Source: Mariniphaga sediminis (lineage in GTDB: Bacteria > Bacteroidota > Bacteroidia > Bacteroidales > Prolixibacteraceae). Taken from it: a stretch of DNA of 64,000 bases. Below, piece by piece: positions 6,224-15,164 of this stretch. The stretch covers positions 1 through 64,000 of the forward strand of contig NZ_QWET01000024.1 of assembly GCF_003573545.1 (NCBI RefSeq), read 5' to 3'. The notes beneath the pieces were generated by a model, which saw nothing but the letters and a program-made list of their open reading frames with translations, was not told the origin of the DNA and ran no database searches. Position 1 is the stretch's first letter. The number at the start of each line of letters is the position of its first letter. The translations under genes and the position numbers were made by a program.

Positions 6224-9115
6224 ATGAAGAAGATCATACTATTCTCAATATTTATCGCATCAGTATTTCTTTCTGCTGCGCAATATTTTCGAACTGGTCA
6301 GGATCCAGCTTCCATTCATTGGAGACAAATCAATACAAAAAATTTTCAATTGATTTATCCTGATTATTATGAAGTACAGGCTCAAAAACTGGCCGGAACA
6401 CTTGATGCTGTGTATCCTTACGGAAGTTATTCATTGAAGTATAATCCGAAAAAGATACCTGTAATCCTGCATACTCAAACTGTCCAGTCCAACGGCTTGG
6501 TGGCCTGGGCGCCCAAACGGGCCGAGTTTTATACTACGCCGCATCAGTCCATTTACGCGCAGGACTGGTTGGAGCAGTTGGCCCTGCATGAATTCCGTCA
6601 TGTTGTGCAGATTGACAAAATACACAGCAACATGCCCGGATGGTTAAAGGTATTGTTTGGGGAACAGGTTTCGGCGCTTGCTTTTGGGGGGTATCTGCCC
6701 TGGTGGTTTATCGAAGGTGATGCAGTAGTTGCTGAAACAGCGCTGAGCAATTACGGGAGGGGGCGTTTCCCTTCTTTTTTAATGGAACATCGCGCCCAGG
6801 TTGTTGAAAAAGGAGCTTTTTCTTATGACAAAGCTTACCTGGGATCATACCGCGATTTTGTTCCTGACCATTATAAATTGGGGTATTACCTGGTTGGCCA
6901 TACAAAAGAAAGGTACGGAAACCAGGTTTGGGAAGAAGTACTGACCCGTACCGGTCAAAAGCCACTTTCGCTTTCTCCTGTTAACAAAACATTGAAAGAC
7001 TATACCGGATTAAACAAGAAACAACTTTACCAGTCGGTTTTCGACAGTTTGCAAACAGTTTGGTTGAAGGAGGACAAAAGCTTTCAACCAAAATCTTTTG
7101 ATGTGTTTTCCCAGCCCAATGCTGTTTTTACAAATTACCGGTACAACCACTGGCTGAATGACTCGGTACTGTTTTCTTATAAAACTTCCTACGATGGAAT
7201 ACCGTCGTTTGTAAAAGTGAAGCCTGACGGAAAGGAGAAGAAGCTTGTTTTTCCGGGTATTGTTTTTAATGAATCGGCAAGCTATATTGGCGAATGGATT
7301 GTGTGGTCAGAACAGATTTCCGACCTTCGCTGGCAGCACAGCGGGCATTCATTATTGAGATTGTTTAATACAGGAAATAAAAAAAGGCTTGAAATTAAAA
7401 CGGAACATAAATGTTTCAGCCCGGTTATTTCACCTCAAAAAGACAAGATAGCTGTTGTGGAAACAGATTTTTCGAGCAATTATTACCTTTCTGTGTACCA
7501 ATTGCCCGGAGGAAAATTGCTCCAGCGTTTCCAGACACCCGGTAACAATTATTTTTTCACTCCTGAATGGCTTACCAATAACCAGGTGGCAGTGATTGTC
7601 CTGACAAAGGAAGGTAAAAGGCTGGCAACAATCGATTTCTCCGAAGATAAAATGGAAATGCTTACCACCCGGGATTTAGGCGAGCTAAAACATTTGCGGG
7701 CACATGCAGACTGGCTTTATTTTATTAGTTCCTATTCTGGAAAAAACAGTTTGTATCGTCTTAATTTATCCAACCGGAAAATTGAAAAAATTTTTGAACC
7801 TCGGTTTGGTGTTGAGTCGCCCGCCATTTCTCCCGACGGGAAAAATATTGCCCTTAGCGATTACACCGCCAGTGGATTCCGGTTGATTCAGATTTCGTTA
7901 GAAAACATCAATACCAGTCCGCTTGACGATGTGGAACCAGCCCTCTACCCATTAGCAGAAAAGTTGGCTGCCCTGGAACCGGGCATCCCGGTTTTTCCGG
8001 ATTCCACAGAGGAAAAATATGCCTCGGAAAAATACAGTAAGACAGCTAACCTGTTCAAATTTCACAGTTGGGCCCCGGTTTATATCAATACTGAATCCTA
8101 CGAATTTTTTCCGGGTGTGAGCCTGATGTCGCAAAATGTACTGGGCACTTCGGAGACCGTAATTGGGTACAAATGGGACCATACCGAAAATACAGGAAGG
8201 TTTACACTCGATTACACATTTAAAGGATGGTATCCGGTTTTCGATTTTAGTTTAACACAAGGTCCACGGGCTTCCAGCTATTATCAAATTATGCAAAATA
8301 CCGATAATCAAGGGAATGTTGTAAGTCAGGATACGGTGTTAAGAAAGTTTACCTGGGGACAAACAAATGCCGGATTAAATGTCCGGCTACCCTTAAACCT
8401 GAACAAAGGGCCTTTTTACCGGATAATCCAACCGGAGGTGCAATATGGTTTCAATTTTTATAATGGCCATGATTCTGCCCCCGAACAGTTCAGGGGAGGA
8501 AACTTTCATTCGTTGGGATACCGGCTTTATTTTCACCAGTTGTTACGGCAAAGCTACCGGGATATGTACCCAAATTTTGGAATTATACTTGACGGCAGTT
8601 ACCGGCATTCGCCTGTAGGACTGCTCAGAGCTGGTGAAATCTCTTCTTTACAATCGGTATTGTACTTGCCGGGAGTATTAAATAACCACGGAATTAAAGT
8701 TTATGCCGGAGCCCAGCACAAAAATACCGGCGGAAGGTTGGGGTTTTCAGATGTGGTAAGGTATGCAAGAGGATGGGGACGAATTAACACCACTGATATT
8801 TATACTGCCGGCGTCGATTATAAACTCCCGCTTTTTTATCCTGATATGAATCTTTTGGGACTTCTATATGTGCGCCGGATAAAGGGAGCATTGTTTGCTG
8901 ATTATACCAGGCTGAAAGGGAACTTTTACAGTGACGGACAAATAACCGGTACTTTTGTAAAAGACATCACATCAATGGGAACAGAACTTACGGCTGATGT
9001 AAATTTTGTACGGTTTTATGCCCCTTCCAGCATAGGTTTCAGGGCTTCGTATCTCCCGGAGATGAAAAATGTGTATTTCGATTTTCTGTTTTCAATCGAT
9101 TTTACCTCGTTTTAG
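6224..9115 (+). CDS. Large secreted protein: peptidase-MA-like HEXXH domain, beta-propeller, C-terminal barrel-like region
   Basis: A 963-residue protein with a signal peptide (residues 1-19, ending SAAQ). Residues about 25-260 contain HEFRH at 122-126 and WFIEGDAV at 161-168, the pattern of gluzincin-type 'peptidase MA-like' domains, in which the glutamate of EG supplies the third zinc ligand. Residues about 290-600 show repeated strands such as SPQKDKIAVVETD and ISPDGKNIALSDY, typical of TolB/WD40-like propellers. The last about 330 residues are rich in alternating aromatic strands (YYQIMQN, RLYFHQLL, FDFLFSIDFTSF) and end in phenylalanine, like an outer-membrane beta-barrel. Together this suggests a surface or outer-membrane protein with a peptidase-like head. 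Substrate is unknown. Its 3' end overlaps the convergent phosphoesterase gene by 24 bp. Confidence 0.7.
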   Translation: MKKIILFSIFIASVFLSAAQYFRTGQDPASIHWRQINTKNFQLIYPDYYEVQAQKLAGTLDAVYPYGSYSLKYNPKKIPVILHTQTVQSNGLVAWAPKRAEFYTTPHQSIYAQDWLEQLALHEFRHVVQIDKIHSNMPGWLKVLFGEQVSALAFGGYLPWWFIEGDAVVAETALSNYGRGRFPSFLMEHRAQVVEKGAFSYDKAYLGSYRDFVPDHYKLGYYLVGHTKERYGNQVWEEVLTRTGQKPLSLSPVNKTLKDYTGLNKKQLYQSVFDSLQTVWLKEDKSFQPKSFDVFSQPNAVFTNYRYNHWLNDSVLFSYKTSYDGIPSFVKVKPDGKEKKLVFPGIVFNESASYIGEWIVWSEQISDLRWQHSGHSLLRLFNTGNKKRLEIKTEHKCFSPVISPQKDKIAVVETDFSSNYYLSVYQLPGGKLLQRFQTPGNNYFFTPEWLTNNQVAVIVLTKEGKRLATIDFSEDKMEMLTTRDLGELKHLRAHADWLYFISSYSGKNSLYRLNLSNRKIEKIFEPRFGVESPAISPDGKNIALSDYTASGFRLIQISLENINTSPLDDVEPALYPLAEKLAALEPGIPVFPDSTEEKYASEKYSKTANLFKFHSWAPVYINTESYEFFPGVSLMSQNVLGTSETVIGYKWDHTENTGRFTLDYTFKGWYPVFDFSLTQGPRASSYYQIMQNTDNQGNVVSQDTVLRKFTWGQTNAGLNVRLPLNLNKGPFYRIIQPEVQYGFNFYNGHDSAPEQFRGGNFHSLGYRLYFHQLLRQSYRDMYPNFGIILDGSYRHSPVGLLRAGEISSLQSVLYLPGVLNNHGIKVYAGAQHKNTGGRLGFSDVVRYARGWGRINTTDIYTAGVDYKLPLFYPDMNLLGLLYVRRIKGALFADYTRLKGNFYSDGQITGTFVKDITSMGTELTADVNFVRFYAPSSIGFRASYLPEMKNVYFDFLFSIDFTSF

Positions 9116-10294
9116 TGTAAATACGGATATTTCTGCAGGCATATCTAACCGCCAGGGCATACCTATGGTTCCCAAACCGGTATTTACGTAAAGGGAGGTG
9201 TTTCCCTGAATGTAAAGTCCTCCCCAGCTTTTCCGGGTAAGAGATGCCAGGCTAAATGGTATCCCGGCCAGTTTTATTCCCCACTGCATACCGTGGGTAT
9301 GACCTGATAGTGTCAATTCAATATTTCTTTTTCCTGCTATTTTACTCTCCCAATGGGCGGGATCGTGTGTGAGTAAAATCGTAAAAGCATCGGATGGAAT
9401 GCCCTGTATTGCTTTTTCAAGGTCAGCATATTGCGGAAACGGGGGATGCCCCCAGTTTTCAACTCCCGCAATGAAAATGGAGTCGCTTCCTTTTTTTATT
9501 ACCGTATGCTCATTTCTTAACAGCCGGAAGCCATTTTCCTGCAAAGTATTAATGATGCCTTCAAAATTTGCCCGCTTTTTTTCATCTGTATCCCAGTTGG
9601 AATAATTACCGTAATCATGGTTTCCCAGAATGGCATAACTTGTCTGGTTTTCTGTAACTTCCTGCAGGATTGTATCAAAACCTTCCAGTTCGTTTGCAAA
9701 ATTATTTACCATATCGCCTGTAAACAGGAGAATATCGGGATCTATCTTGTCAATTTTAGTCGCCACCTTTTCAAGCAGCCTCCCGGTTTTTTTTACCCTT
9801 CCCAAATGGGTATCAGAAATTTGAACAATTTTGTAATTGTCAAAATTTTTGGGAAGATTAGCAAAATAGAGATCAATTTGTTCCATTTTTAGCTGACCAC
9901 TTCCTGCCATGGTTCCATAGAGCATTCCGGCTGAAAGACCCACAGCAACAATAAAACCGGCATAAGGTAGAACGGGAGATCTTTTCTTTCCTGAAAAAAT
10001 GAGATGTAAAATGAAAGCAACCGACTGGGGAAGATTAAACACGAAAAAAGTAAAAAGGAGTGCATTAAAAAAGAAGTAAACAGGATAATAACTGGCTTCC
10101 CTCGGTTGGTAAGGGTAAATGTAAAGAACAACAAATCCAGCTAATATCAGAAAACTAACCAGCCCATAAAAAAGGGGGAGAAACTTAAAGTTTCTTTTTC
10201 CGAAAATCTGCTTTAGGTTTTGAATGGTCCCTGTGGCAATAAGAAAAAAGATAAGAATGAAGACAAGCAAAAAAAGAAGTTGAAAAGATCGCAT
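9092..10294 (-). CDS. Membrane-anchored metallophosphoesterase
   Basis: A 400-residue protein. The N-terminal about 130 residues contain four hydrophobic helices. The rest is a calcineurin-like phosphoesterase with all metal-binding blocks in order: QISDTHLGR, LLFTGDMVNN, AILGNHDYG, LLTHDPAHWE and LTLSGHTHGMQ. The arrangement matches the YkuE/YaeI group, some members of which act on UDP-diacylglucosamine or other phospho-substrates, but the substrate here cannot be told from sequence. It is convergent with the 6224 gene and the two coding regions overlap by 24 bp at their 3' ends. A TACATTTG on the minus strand at 10440-10447 could be its -7 element. Confidence 0.85.
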   Translation of the reverse strand: MRSFQLLFLLVFILIFFLIATGTIQNLKQIFGKRNFKFLPLFYGLVSFLILAGFVVLYIYPYQPREASYYPVYFFFNALLFTFFVFNLPQSVAFILHLIFSGKKRSPVLPYAGFIVAVGLSAGMLYGTMAGSGQLKMEQIDLYFANLPKNFDNYKIVQISDTHLGRVKKTGRLLEKVATKIDKIDPDILLFTGDMVNNFANELEGFDTILQEVTENQTSYAILGNHDYGNYSNWDTDEKKRANFEGIINTLQENGFRLLRNEHTVIKKGSDSIFIAGVENWGHPPFPQYADLEKAIQGIPSDAFTILLTHDPAHWESKIAGKRNIELTLSGHTHGMQWGIKLAGIPFSLASLTRKSWGGLYIQGNTSLYVNTGLGTIGMPWRLDMPAEISVFTLKRGKID

Positions 10295-10723
10295 GGGCTG
10301 TATTTTTATTTTTCTTCGTTTTTATAGTAAGTTTTTAATTTTAAGTATAATTCACTTCATCACAGAATGTTAAATGCATAATCCGGTCGTTTTAACCTTC
10401 TGAGAATCGAATATTCCTATTTTTTAAAGCAAATGTACGGAATGAAACAGATGACAAGCCTGAAAAGTGGGAGAAAATTAAAATATAACAAAACTTTCAG
10501 AAGGGGAAATGCAATAACCAAATTATCCTGCTTTGGCAAAGGCAAAACAAAAATTAGATAAAATAAATTTAGGGCAGATAAGCGTAAACGTATTTATCCA
10601 CTTTGCTTTCTGGTTCTCACCATAAAAAATTTTTCTTCCCATTAATTGGGGAAACCAAAAGGTATTTATAAATGGGAAAAGTTGAATGTAGAAAAAGAGA
10701 AGTGATTTCATGTACAGATGTTT

Positions 10724-10841
10724 TTACAAATGAGAACAACAGTGCGGTTTACATTTGTCAACACAAAAAGAAAATTATTCCAAACAAAACAACCAAGTAT
10801 GTCGATACAAATGTGAATACAACAAGACAATCCATTTGTAA
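10724..10841. promoter_or_regulatory. Cluster of four operator-like sites, TTACA-N2-TGTAA family
   Basis: Within 118 bp: TTACAAATGAGA (10724), TTACATTTGTCA (10749), ATACAAATGTGA (10805) and ATCCATTTGTAA (10830). All are close to the 12-bp palindrome TTACA-N2-TGTAA that occurs perfectly at 11696. Spacing is 25, 56 and 25 bp. The sites lie 380-500 bp upstream of the XRE regulator, far for simple autoregulation, so they may control another transcript in this gap or support looping. Confidence 0.45.
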
Positions 10842-11188
10842 ATTCAGGTGATACAAAAAAATGCCAGAGAACTGCAGAAGGGTAGGGAGACTAATAGCAA
10901 ATACTATACATTATACTTCACTATTTCAATTAGTTATAACATAAAAATAAAAGTATATTATAGAAATGATACAGTTGTTTGTCTGTTTGAGCATTTTTAA
11001 TTGATATTTTTAAAATAAGAGGTTGTTAACCAGTGAATTATAGTGGAGTAATTAAAGTAATTTCCAAATATGCCCCTTTCGTCTATTGCTCTGTCATTCA
11101 TTGTGTTGCATAACTTACGGGCAAATTGGCCTTATTTTGGTCCGTTGAAAAAAAATTAACAGAATATAGGAAAAGTAAATTCAAAAAG

Positions 11189-11200
11189 TTACATTTGTAC
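11189..11200. promoter_or_regulatory. Operator-like site just upstream of the XRE gene
   Basis: TTACATTTGTAC lies 23 bp before the ATG at 11223. It includes TACATTTG, which also fits the -7 promoter consensus TAnnTTTG, so promoter and operator may coincide and allow the XRE protein to shut off its own gene. Confidence 0.55.
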
Positions 11201-11222
11201 AGCATAATCATTTTATACAGAA

Positions 11223-11618
11223 ATGAAGGAACGCATCCAAAAAATCATTGATTACAAAGGTATAACTCCGGGCGATCTGGCAGATATTCTGGGAGTCCAG
11301 CGTTCCAATATATCGCATATACTGAATGGACGCAATAAACCGGGCGCTGCGTTTATTGAAAAGTTTTTGCTGGCATTTCCAGGGGTAAATGCGCGTTGGT
11401 TGTTTACCGGAGATGGTCCAATGATTATAAGCGATTCGGAAAAACGAGATATTACATCTTCTGAGAAAAAGATATCTCAGGTAAAAAGTGAACCTGAAAT
11501 TCCTTACCAACTTCACTCTTCCGAAGAAGAAACAGAAAGGCAAGACTCCGGGAAAACACTGGATAAGGTGATTTTAATCTATTCTGACGGAACGTTCGTT
11601 TCGTATAATCCTGCATAA
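11223..11618 (+). CDS. Small XRE-family transcriptional regulator
   Basis: A 131-residue protein with an N-terminal Cro/CI-type helix-turn-helix at about residues 5-60 (MKERIQKIIDYKGITPGDLA, then LGVQRSNISHILNGRNKPG). A charged linker and a short hydrophobic C-terminus (KVILIYSDGTFVSYNP) follow. No S24 peptidase dyad is present, so this is not a self-cleaving LexA/CI repressor. The type is widespread in Bacteroidetes and its role is unassigned. It stands alone, with TTACA-N2-TGTAA sites on both sides, and most likely represses itself. Confidence 0.85.
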   Translation: MKERIQKIIDYKGITPGDLADILGVQRSNISHILNGRNKPGAAFIEKFLLAFPGVNARWLFTGDGPMIISDSEKRDITSSEKKISQVKSEPEIPYQLHSSEEETERQDSGKTLDKVILIYSDGTFVSYNPA

Positions 11619-11641
11619 TTACTGCTTGCATTCATTTTGTG

Positions 11642-11707
11642 TTGTAAAGCATAAAAAATAATTTACATTTGTTAATTTGGTTTTGAAAAATGTTTTTACA
11701 TTTGTAA
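11642..11707 (+). promoter_or_regulatory. Promoter-like element overlapped by two XRE operator-like sites
   Basis: TTG at 11642-11644, a 19-bp spacer and TACATTTG at 11664-11671 form a plausible Bacteroidetes promoter. TTACATTTGTTA (11663-11674) and the perfect palindrome TTACATTTGTAA (11696-11707) overlap and follow it. Repression of a transcript running toward the 11808 terminator would be the simplest reading. Confidence 0.4.
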
Positions 11708-11807
11708 CGAATAACAATTATGACAGGATGATAATTTAAATATACAGTTATCGTATTTACAAACCCGGAATTAAAGCCAGTTAGTTTAAAAATTAGAAGG
11801 CAAATCA

Positions 11808-11845
11808 GGACCGTCAGTGTTTAACACCGGCGGTCCTTGGTTTTT
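11808..11845 (+). terminator. Hairpin terminator upstream of pyrK
   Basis: GGACCG (11808-11813) pairs with CGGTCC (11831-11836), with an inner GTGTT/AACAC stem and a small internal loop, followed by TTGGTTTTT. It ends either the XRE transcript or a short transcript starting near 11680-11710. Confidence 0.6.
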
Positions 11846-11928
11846 GGTGCATATTGATACACTCATACGGGCAGTTTTTACTTAAGGAATGAATTATTCT
11901 TTATCTTTGCCGCCAAATTCAGTCGAGC

Positions 11929-12708
11929 ATGGGAAAAAAATCAGTAGCCGATTTTATTATCACCGAAAATATTCCTCTAAATAAGGATAATTACCTTATC
12001 CGGTTAAAATCGCCGGAATCTTTGCCGCCGATAAAACCCGGACAGTTTGTTAATATTGATATCAAAAATTCTTCAGAAATTTTTCTGCGCAGGCCTTTTT
12101 CTGTGTTCGAGACGGATTATAAAAATAACAGCATATCCATCATTGTAAAAGTACTGGGCCGTGGTTCGAAAAAACTTACGGAAGTTAAAGCAGGAGAGGT
12201 TTTGAGCCTGGTTTATCCGCTGGGAAAACACTTTACTTATCCGTCTCCGGGCGACAAGGTGCTTGCAGTGGGTGGAGGAAGCGGGTTGGCACCGATGCTT
12301 TTTCTGGCGCGGGAATCGGGACTTCCTGCTGAAAATATGGATATCATCATTGGGGCCAGGAGCGCTACTGATCATATCGATGCCAGCGCTTACAATAAAT
12401 ATGGAAACATTTATTTTACAACGGAAGACGGTACTTTAGGCACCCGGGGGTTGGTGACACATCATCCGCTTTTTGGTGAGCTGGCAAACTATGATAAAAT
12501 TTATGCCTGTGGGCCAGAAGGAATGATGAAAGCCGTAGCGCGTGAAGCTAAAAAAACCGGGGTATTTTGTGAAGTTTCTCTTGAAAACCTGATGGCTTGC
12601 GGGTTTGGCGTGTGCCTTTGTTGTATTGAGCCCACAGTGAACGGGAATTTGTGCGTGTGTACAGAAGGGCCTGTTTTTAATATAAACGATTTGAAATGGC
12701 AGATTTAA
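11929..12708 (+). CDS. pyrK: Dihydroorotate dehydrogenase B, electron-transfer subunit
   Basis: A 259-residue FAD/2Fe-2S subunit that passes electrons from dihydroorotate oxidation to NAD+. The FAD-binding RRPFS lies at residues 54-58, the nucleotide-binding GGGSGLAPM at about 112-120, and the iron-sulphur cysteines fit C224-x4-C229-x2-C232-x11-C244 ([11 protein letters not shown], then CVC). It overlaps pyrD by 13 bp, and the two subunits form the class 1B enzyme of pyrimidine synthesis. A -7 element TATCTTTG at 11902-11909 gives a leader of about 15 nt. Confidence 0.95.
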   Translation: MGKKSVADFIITENIPLNKDNYLIRLKSPESLPPIKPGQFVNIDIKNSSEIFLRRPFSVFETDYKNNSISIIVKVLGRGSKKLTEVKAGEVLSLVYPLGKHFTYPSPGDKVLAVGGGSGLAPMLFLARESGLPAENMDIIIGARSATDHIDASAYNKYGNIYFTTEDGTLGTRGLVTHHPLFGELANYDKIYACGPEGMMKAVAREAKKTGVFCEVSLENLMACGFGVCLCCIEPTVNGNLCVCTEGPVFNINDLKWQI

Positions 12709-13607
12709 GCGTAAAAATACACGATCTTCTACTAAAAAATCCGGTGATGCTGGCCTCGGGTACTTGTGGTTATGCAGAAGAAATCAATGAGTTTTACGAT
12801 GTGTCGCAGCTTGGAGGTATTTTCCTGAAAGGGATTACACCGCGAAACCGCGACGGGAACCTGTACCCCCGTATGGCAGAAACACCTTCAGGAATGCTTA
12901 ATGCTGTGGGACTTCAGAATAAAGGAATCGATTACTTTATTCAAAATATCTACCCGCGGATTAAGAACTATGAAACACCTTTGATTATAAATGTCAATGG
13001 TTCGACAGTAGAAGAGTATATCGAGGTTACGGAAAAAGTAAATGAACTCGACAACATTCCGGCTATCGAATTGAATATTTCCTGTCCGAATGTAAAAGAG
13101 GGCGGAATGGCATTTGGGGTGAGTTGCCCGGGAGCCGAAGCTGTTACCCGTGCCGTAAGAAGTGCATATAACAAAACTTTAATTGTAAAACTGTCTCCGA
13201 ATGTCACCGATGTTTCTGAAATAGCCAAAGCCGTGGAAGGGCAGGGAGCCGATGGTGTCTCCCTGGTGAATACATTTGTGGGAATGGCTATTGATGCTGA
13301 AACGCGTAAACCTTTGCTTTCAACTGTTACCGGGGGATTATCTGGCCCGGCTATTAAACCCATTGCCCTGCGCATGGTGTGGCAGGTGGCCCAGGCGGTA
13401 AAAATTCCTGTTATCGGAATGGGAGGTATTATGAATGCCGCTGATGCCATCGAGTTTCTTTTGGCTGGCGCTTCAGCTGTCCAGGTAGGAACAGCCTTGT
13501 TTAAAGATCCATTCATCCCCCTTAACATTGTGGAGGGAATTGATAATTATCTCTTGAGGCACCAAATGTCGTCTGTCAGTGAGTTAATTGGCGGCCTGCA
13601 ATTATAA
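12696..13607 (+). CDS. pyrD: Dihydroorotate dehydrogenase B, catalytic subunit
   Basis: A 303-residue FMN-dependent TIM-barrel enzyme that oxidises dihydroorotate to orotate, the fourth step of UMP synthesis. The class 1B hallmarks are present: [17 protein letters not shown] with the catalytic cysteine of [32 protein letters not shown] and the FMN-phosphate loop GMGGI...[10 protein letters not shown]. The start overlaps the 3' end of pyrK by 13 bp, which fits a fixed two-subunit complex. Length is normal. Confidence 0.96.
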   Translation: MADLSVKIHDLLLKNPVMLASGTCGYAEEINEFYDVSQLGGIFLKGITPRNRDGNLYPRMAETPSGMLNAVGLQNKGIDYFIQNIYPRIKNYETPLIINVNGSTVEEYIEVTEKVNELDNIPAIELNISCPNVKEGGMAFGVSCPGAEAVTRAVRSAYNKTLIVKLSPNVTDVSEIAKAVEGQGADGVSLVNTFVGMAIDAETRKPLLSTVTGGLSGPAIKPIALRMVWQVAQAVKIPVIGMGGIMNAADAIEFLLAGASAVQVGTALFKDPFIPLNIVEGIDNYLLRHQMSSVSELIGGLQL

Positions 13608-13809
13608 TTTGGTTTGCTTTTTTTGGGGAAGAATATAACTCTTTCCCGTAAATTTTTCTATTTTCCCCAACCTTCTTCCTATTGCATTACGTATCCCAAA
13701 TATGAAGAGAATTTAAAATGAATGTTAAGAAAAATTGTAATGTGAACATTTCAATTTCAGGAGTGTTTAATAAACTGAAAATAGCAAAATCATATTTAAA
13801 AGGTAGAAT

Positions 13810-15153
13810 ATGTCAAAATTTGAAATTGTCATGCCCAAACTGGGAGAAAGCATCCAGGAAGGCACTATCACCAAATGGTTTGTAAAAGAAGGGGATACCA
13901 TTGAAGAAGACGATATGCTCTTCGAAGTTGCAACCGACAAGGTGGACTCAGAAATTCCTTCTCCGGTAGATGGCGTAATCGCAAAGATACTCCTTCCGGA
14001 AGACAGCCTGGTTCCCGTGGGGGAAGTTGTTGCTGTTATAAATGTAGTTGACGAAGACGGAGAAGGCGAGGAAGCAGAAACAGAAAGTGAAGCTCCGGCT
14101 GAGGCAGAATCAAAGGAAGAAGAAGACAGTCCCAAAAAAGAAACTGCTGATCAGGTAAAAGGAGAGACTAAAAAGAGCGAAGAAAATACAGCCACAGAGC
14201 CTGCAAGAGAAATGTCGAACCGGTTTTATTCACCTTTGGTGCGAACCATTGCGAAGGAGGAAGGCATTACTGCTGAGGAGCTGGAAACAATAGAAGGCTC
14301 GGGGGGAAATGGCAGGGTTCAGAAAAAAGATATTCTGGACTACATTGAAAACAGAGGCAAAGCGAAACCTTCGGAACAAAAATCTGCTGCGCCAGTCTCG
14401 TCGGCTGTTGAACGAAAAGCGGCTCCGCCCGTTACTGCAGGTGAAGGCGATAAAGTAGTTGAAATGGACAGGGTGCGCAAGTTGATAGCCGACCACATGG
14501 TTATGTCGAAGCAGGTTTCGCCACATGTTACTTCGGTTGTTGAGGCCGATGTAACTGATTTGGTTATCTGGAGAGAAAAGAACAAAGACGCTTTCCTGAA
14601 AAAATATGGGGAGAAAATTACGTTTATGCCGTTCTTTATTGAAGCAACGGCAGCTGCTCTGGCAGAATTTCCTTTGGTTAATTCTTCGGTTGACGGAGAT
14701 AAAATTATTTACCGCAAAAATATCAACGTAGGTGTTGCTGTGGCCAAACCGGACGGGAACCTGATTGTGCCCGTTGTAAGAAATGCCGAGCAAAAAAACC
14801 TGGTTGGACTTGCAAAGGATTTGAACCGTCTGGCGGACGCAGCAAGGAACAACAAACTCTCTCCGGAAGAAATTCAGGGTGGAACATTTACCATCACAAA
14901 TTTCGGAACATTCAGAAATATCATCGGTACGCCCATTATCAATCAGCCACAGGTGGGTATTCTCGCCACCGGCAGTATTGAGAAGAAGCCTGCTGTGATT
15001 GAAACTCCTGCTGGCGATGCCATTGCCATCAGGCATAAAATGTTCCTTTCGCTTTCGTACGATCACCGCGTGGTCGACGGCGCCCTGGGCGGGGCTTTCC
15101 TGAGAAGGATTGCCGATATCCTTGAGCAATTTGATGTAAATCGTTCCATTTGA
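13810..15153 (+). CDS. 2-oxoacid dehydrogenase E2 component (dihydrolipoamide acyltransferase)
   Basis: A 447-residue E2 with one N-terminal lipoyl domain (lipoylated K44 in EVATDKVDSE), an acidic Glu/Ala/Lys-rich linker at about 80-135, a peripheral E3-binding domain (about 138-182, SPLVRTIAKEEGI...GNGRVQKKDIL) and a C-terminal acyltransferase domain with SYDHRVVDG (H419, D423). It is followed 11 bp later by the fused E1 gene, so the two form an operon for a pyruvate or branched-chain 2-oxoacid complex. No E3 gene is close by and one must be supplied elsewhere. Substrate cannot be told from sequence alone. Confidence 0.92.
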   Translation: MSKFEIVMPKLGESIQEGTITKWFVKEGDTIEEDDMLFEVATDKVDSEIPSPVDGVIAKILLPEDSLVPVGEVVAVINVVDEDGEGEEAETESEAPAEAESKEEEDSPKKETADQVKGETKKSEENTATEPAREMSNRFYSPLVRTIAKEEGITAEELETIEGSGGNGRVQKKDILDYIENRGKAKPSEQKSAAPVSSAVERKAAPPVTAGEGDKVVEMDRVRKLIADHMVMSKQVSPHVTSVVEADVTDLVIWREKNKDAFLKKYGEKITFMPFFIEATAAALAEFPLVNSSVDGDKIIYRKNINVGVAVAKPDGNLIVPVVRNAEQKNLVGLAKDLNRLADAARNNKLSPEEIQGGTFTITNFGTFRNIIGTPIINQPQVGILATGSIEKKPAVIETPAGDAIAIRHKMFLSLSYDHRVVDGALGGAFLRRIADILEQFDVNRSI

Positions 15154-15164
15154 AATTTATTGTA

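Larger units (their letters stand above)
10295..11222. other. 928-bp AT-rich gap without a supported gene
   Basis: Several short reading frames exist but none looks protein-like. The notable content is five TTACA-N2-TGTAA-like sites (10724-10735, 10749-10760, 10805-10816, 10830-10841, 11189-11200) upstream of the XRE regulator. No RNA gene or repeat was recognised. The length of the gap and the number of sites suggest a control region or the remains of lost genes. Confidence 0.6.
11619..11928. other. 310-bp gap holding two operator-like sites, possible small RNA and terminator
   Basis: No protein-coding gene. It contains the two best TTACA-N2-TGTAA sites (11663-11674 and 11696-11707), a hairpin with a T-rich tail (11808-11845), and TATCTTTG at 11902-11909, a -7 element for pyrK. 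The stretch from about 11710 to 11845 could be a short noncoding transcript. Confidence 0.5.

Noticed and set aside
10523-10711. A 62-codon minus-strand frame in the 0.9-kb gap
   Set aside because: Short, low-complexity and phenylalanine-rich, with no promoter or ribosome-binding context.
10295-11222. Possible RNA gene or CRISPR remnant in the long gap with repeated ACAAATG/ACATTTG
   Set aside because: The repeats are short, in both orientations and irregularly spaced, with no spacer-repeat order and no cas genes. Operator sites explain them better.
14230-15129. A 299-codon minus-strand frame inside the E2 gene
   Set aside because: It overlaps the catalytic domain of a clear E2 and is antisense shadow; no start signal or domain is seen.
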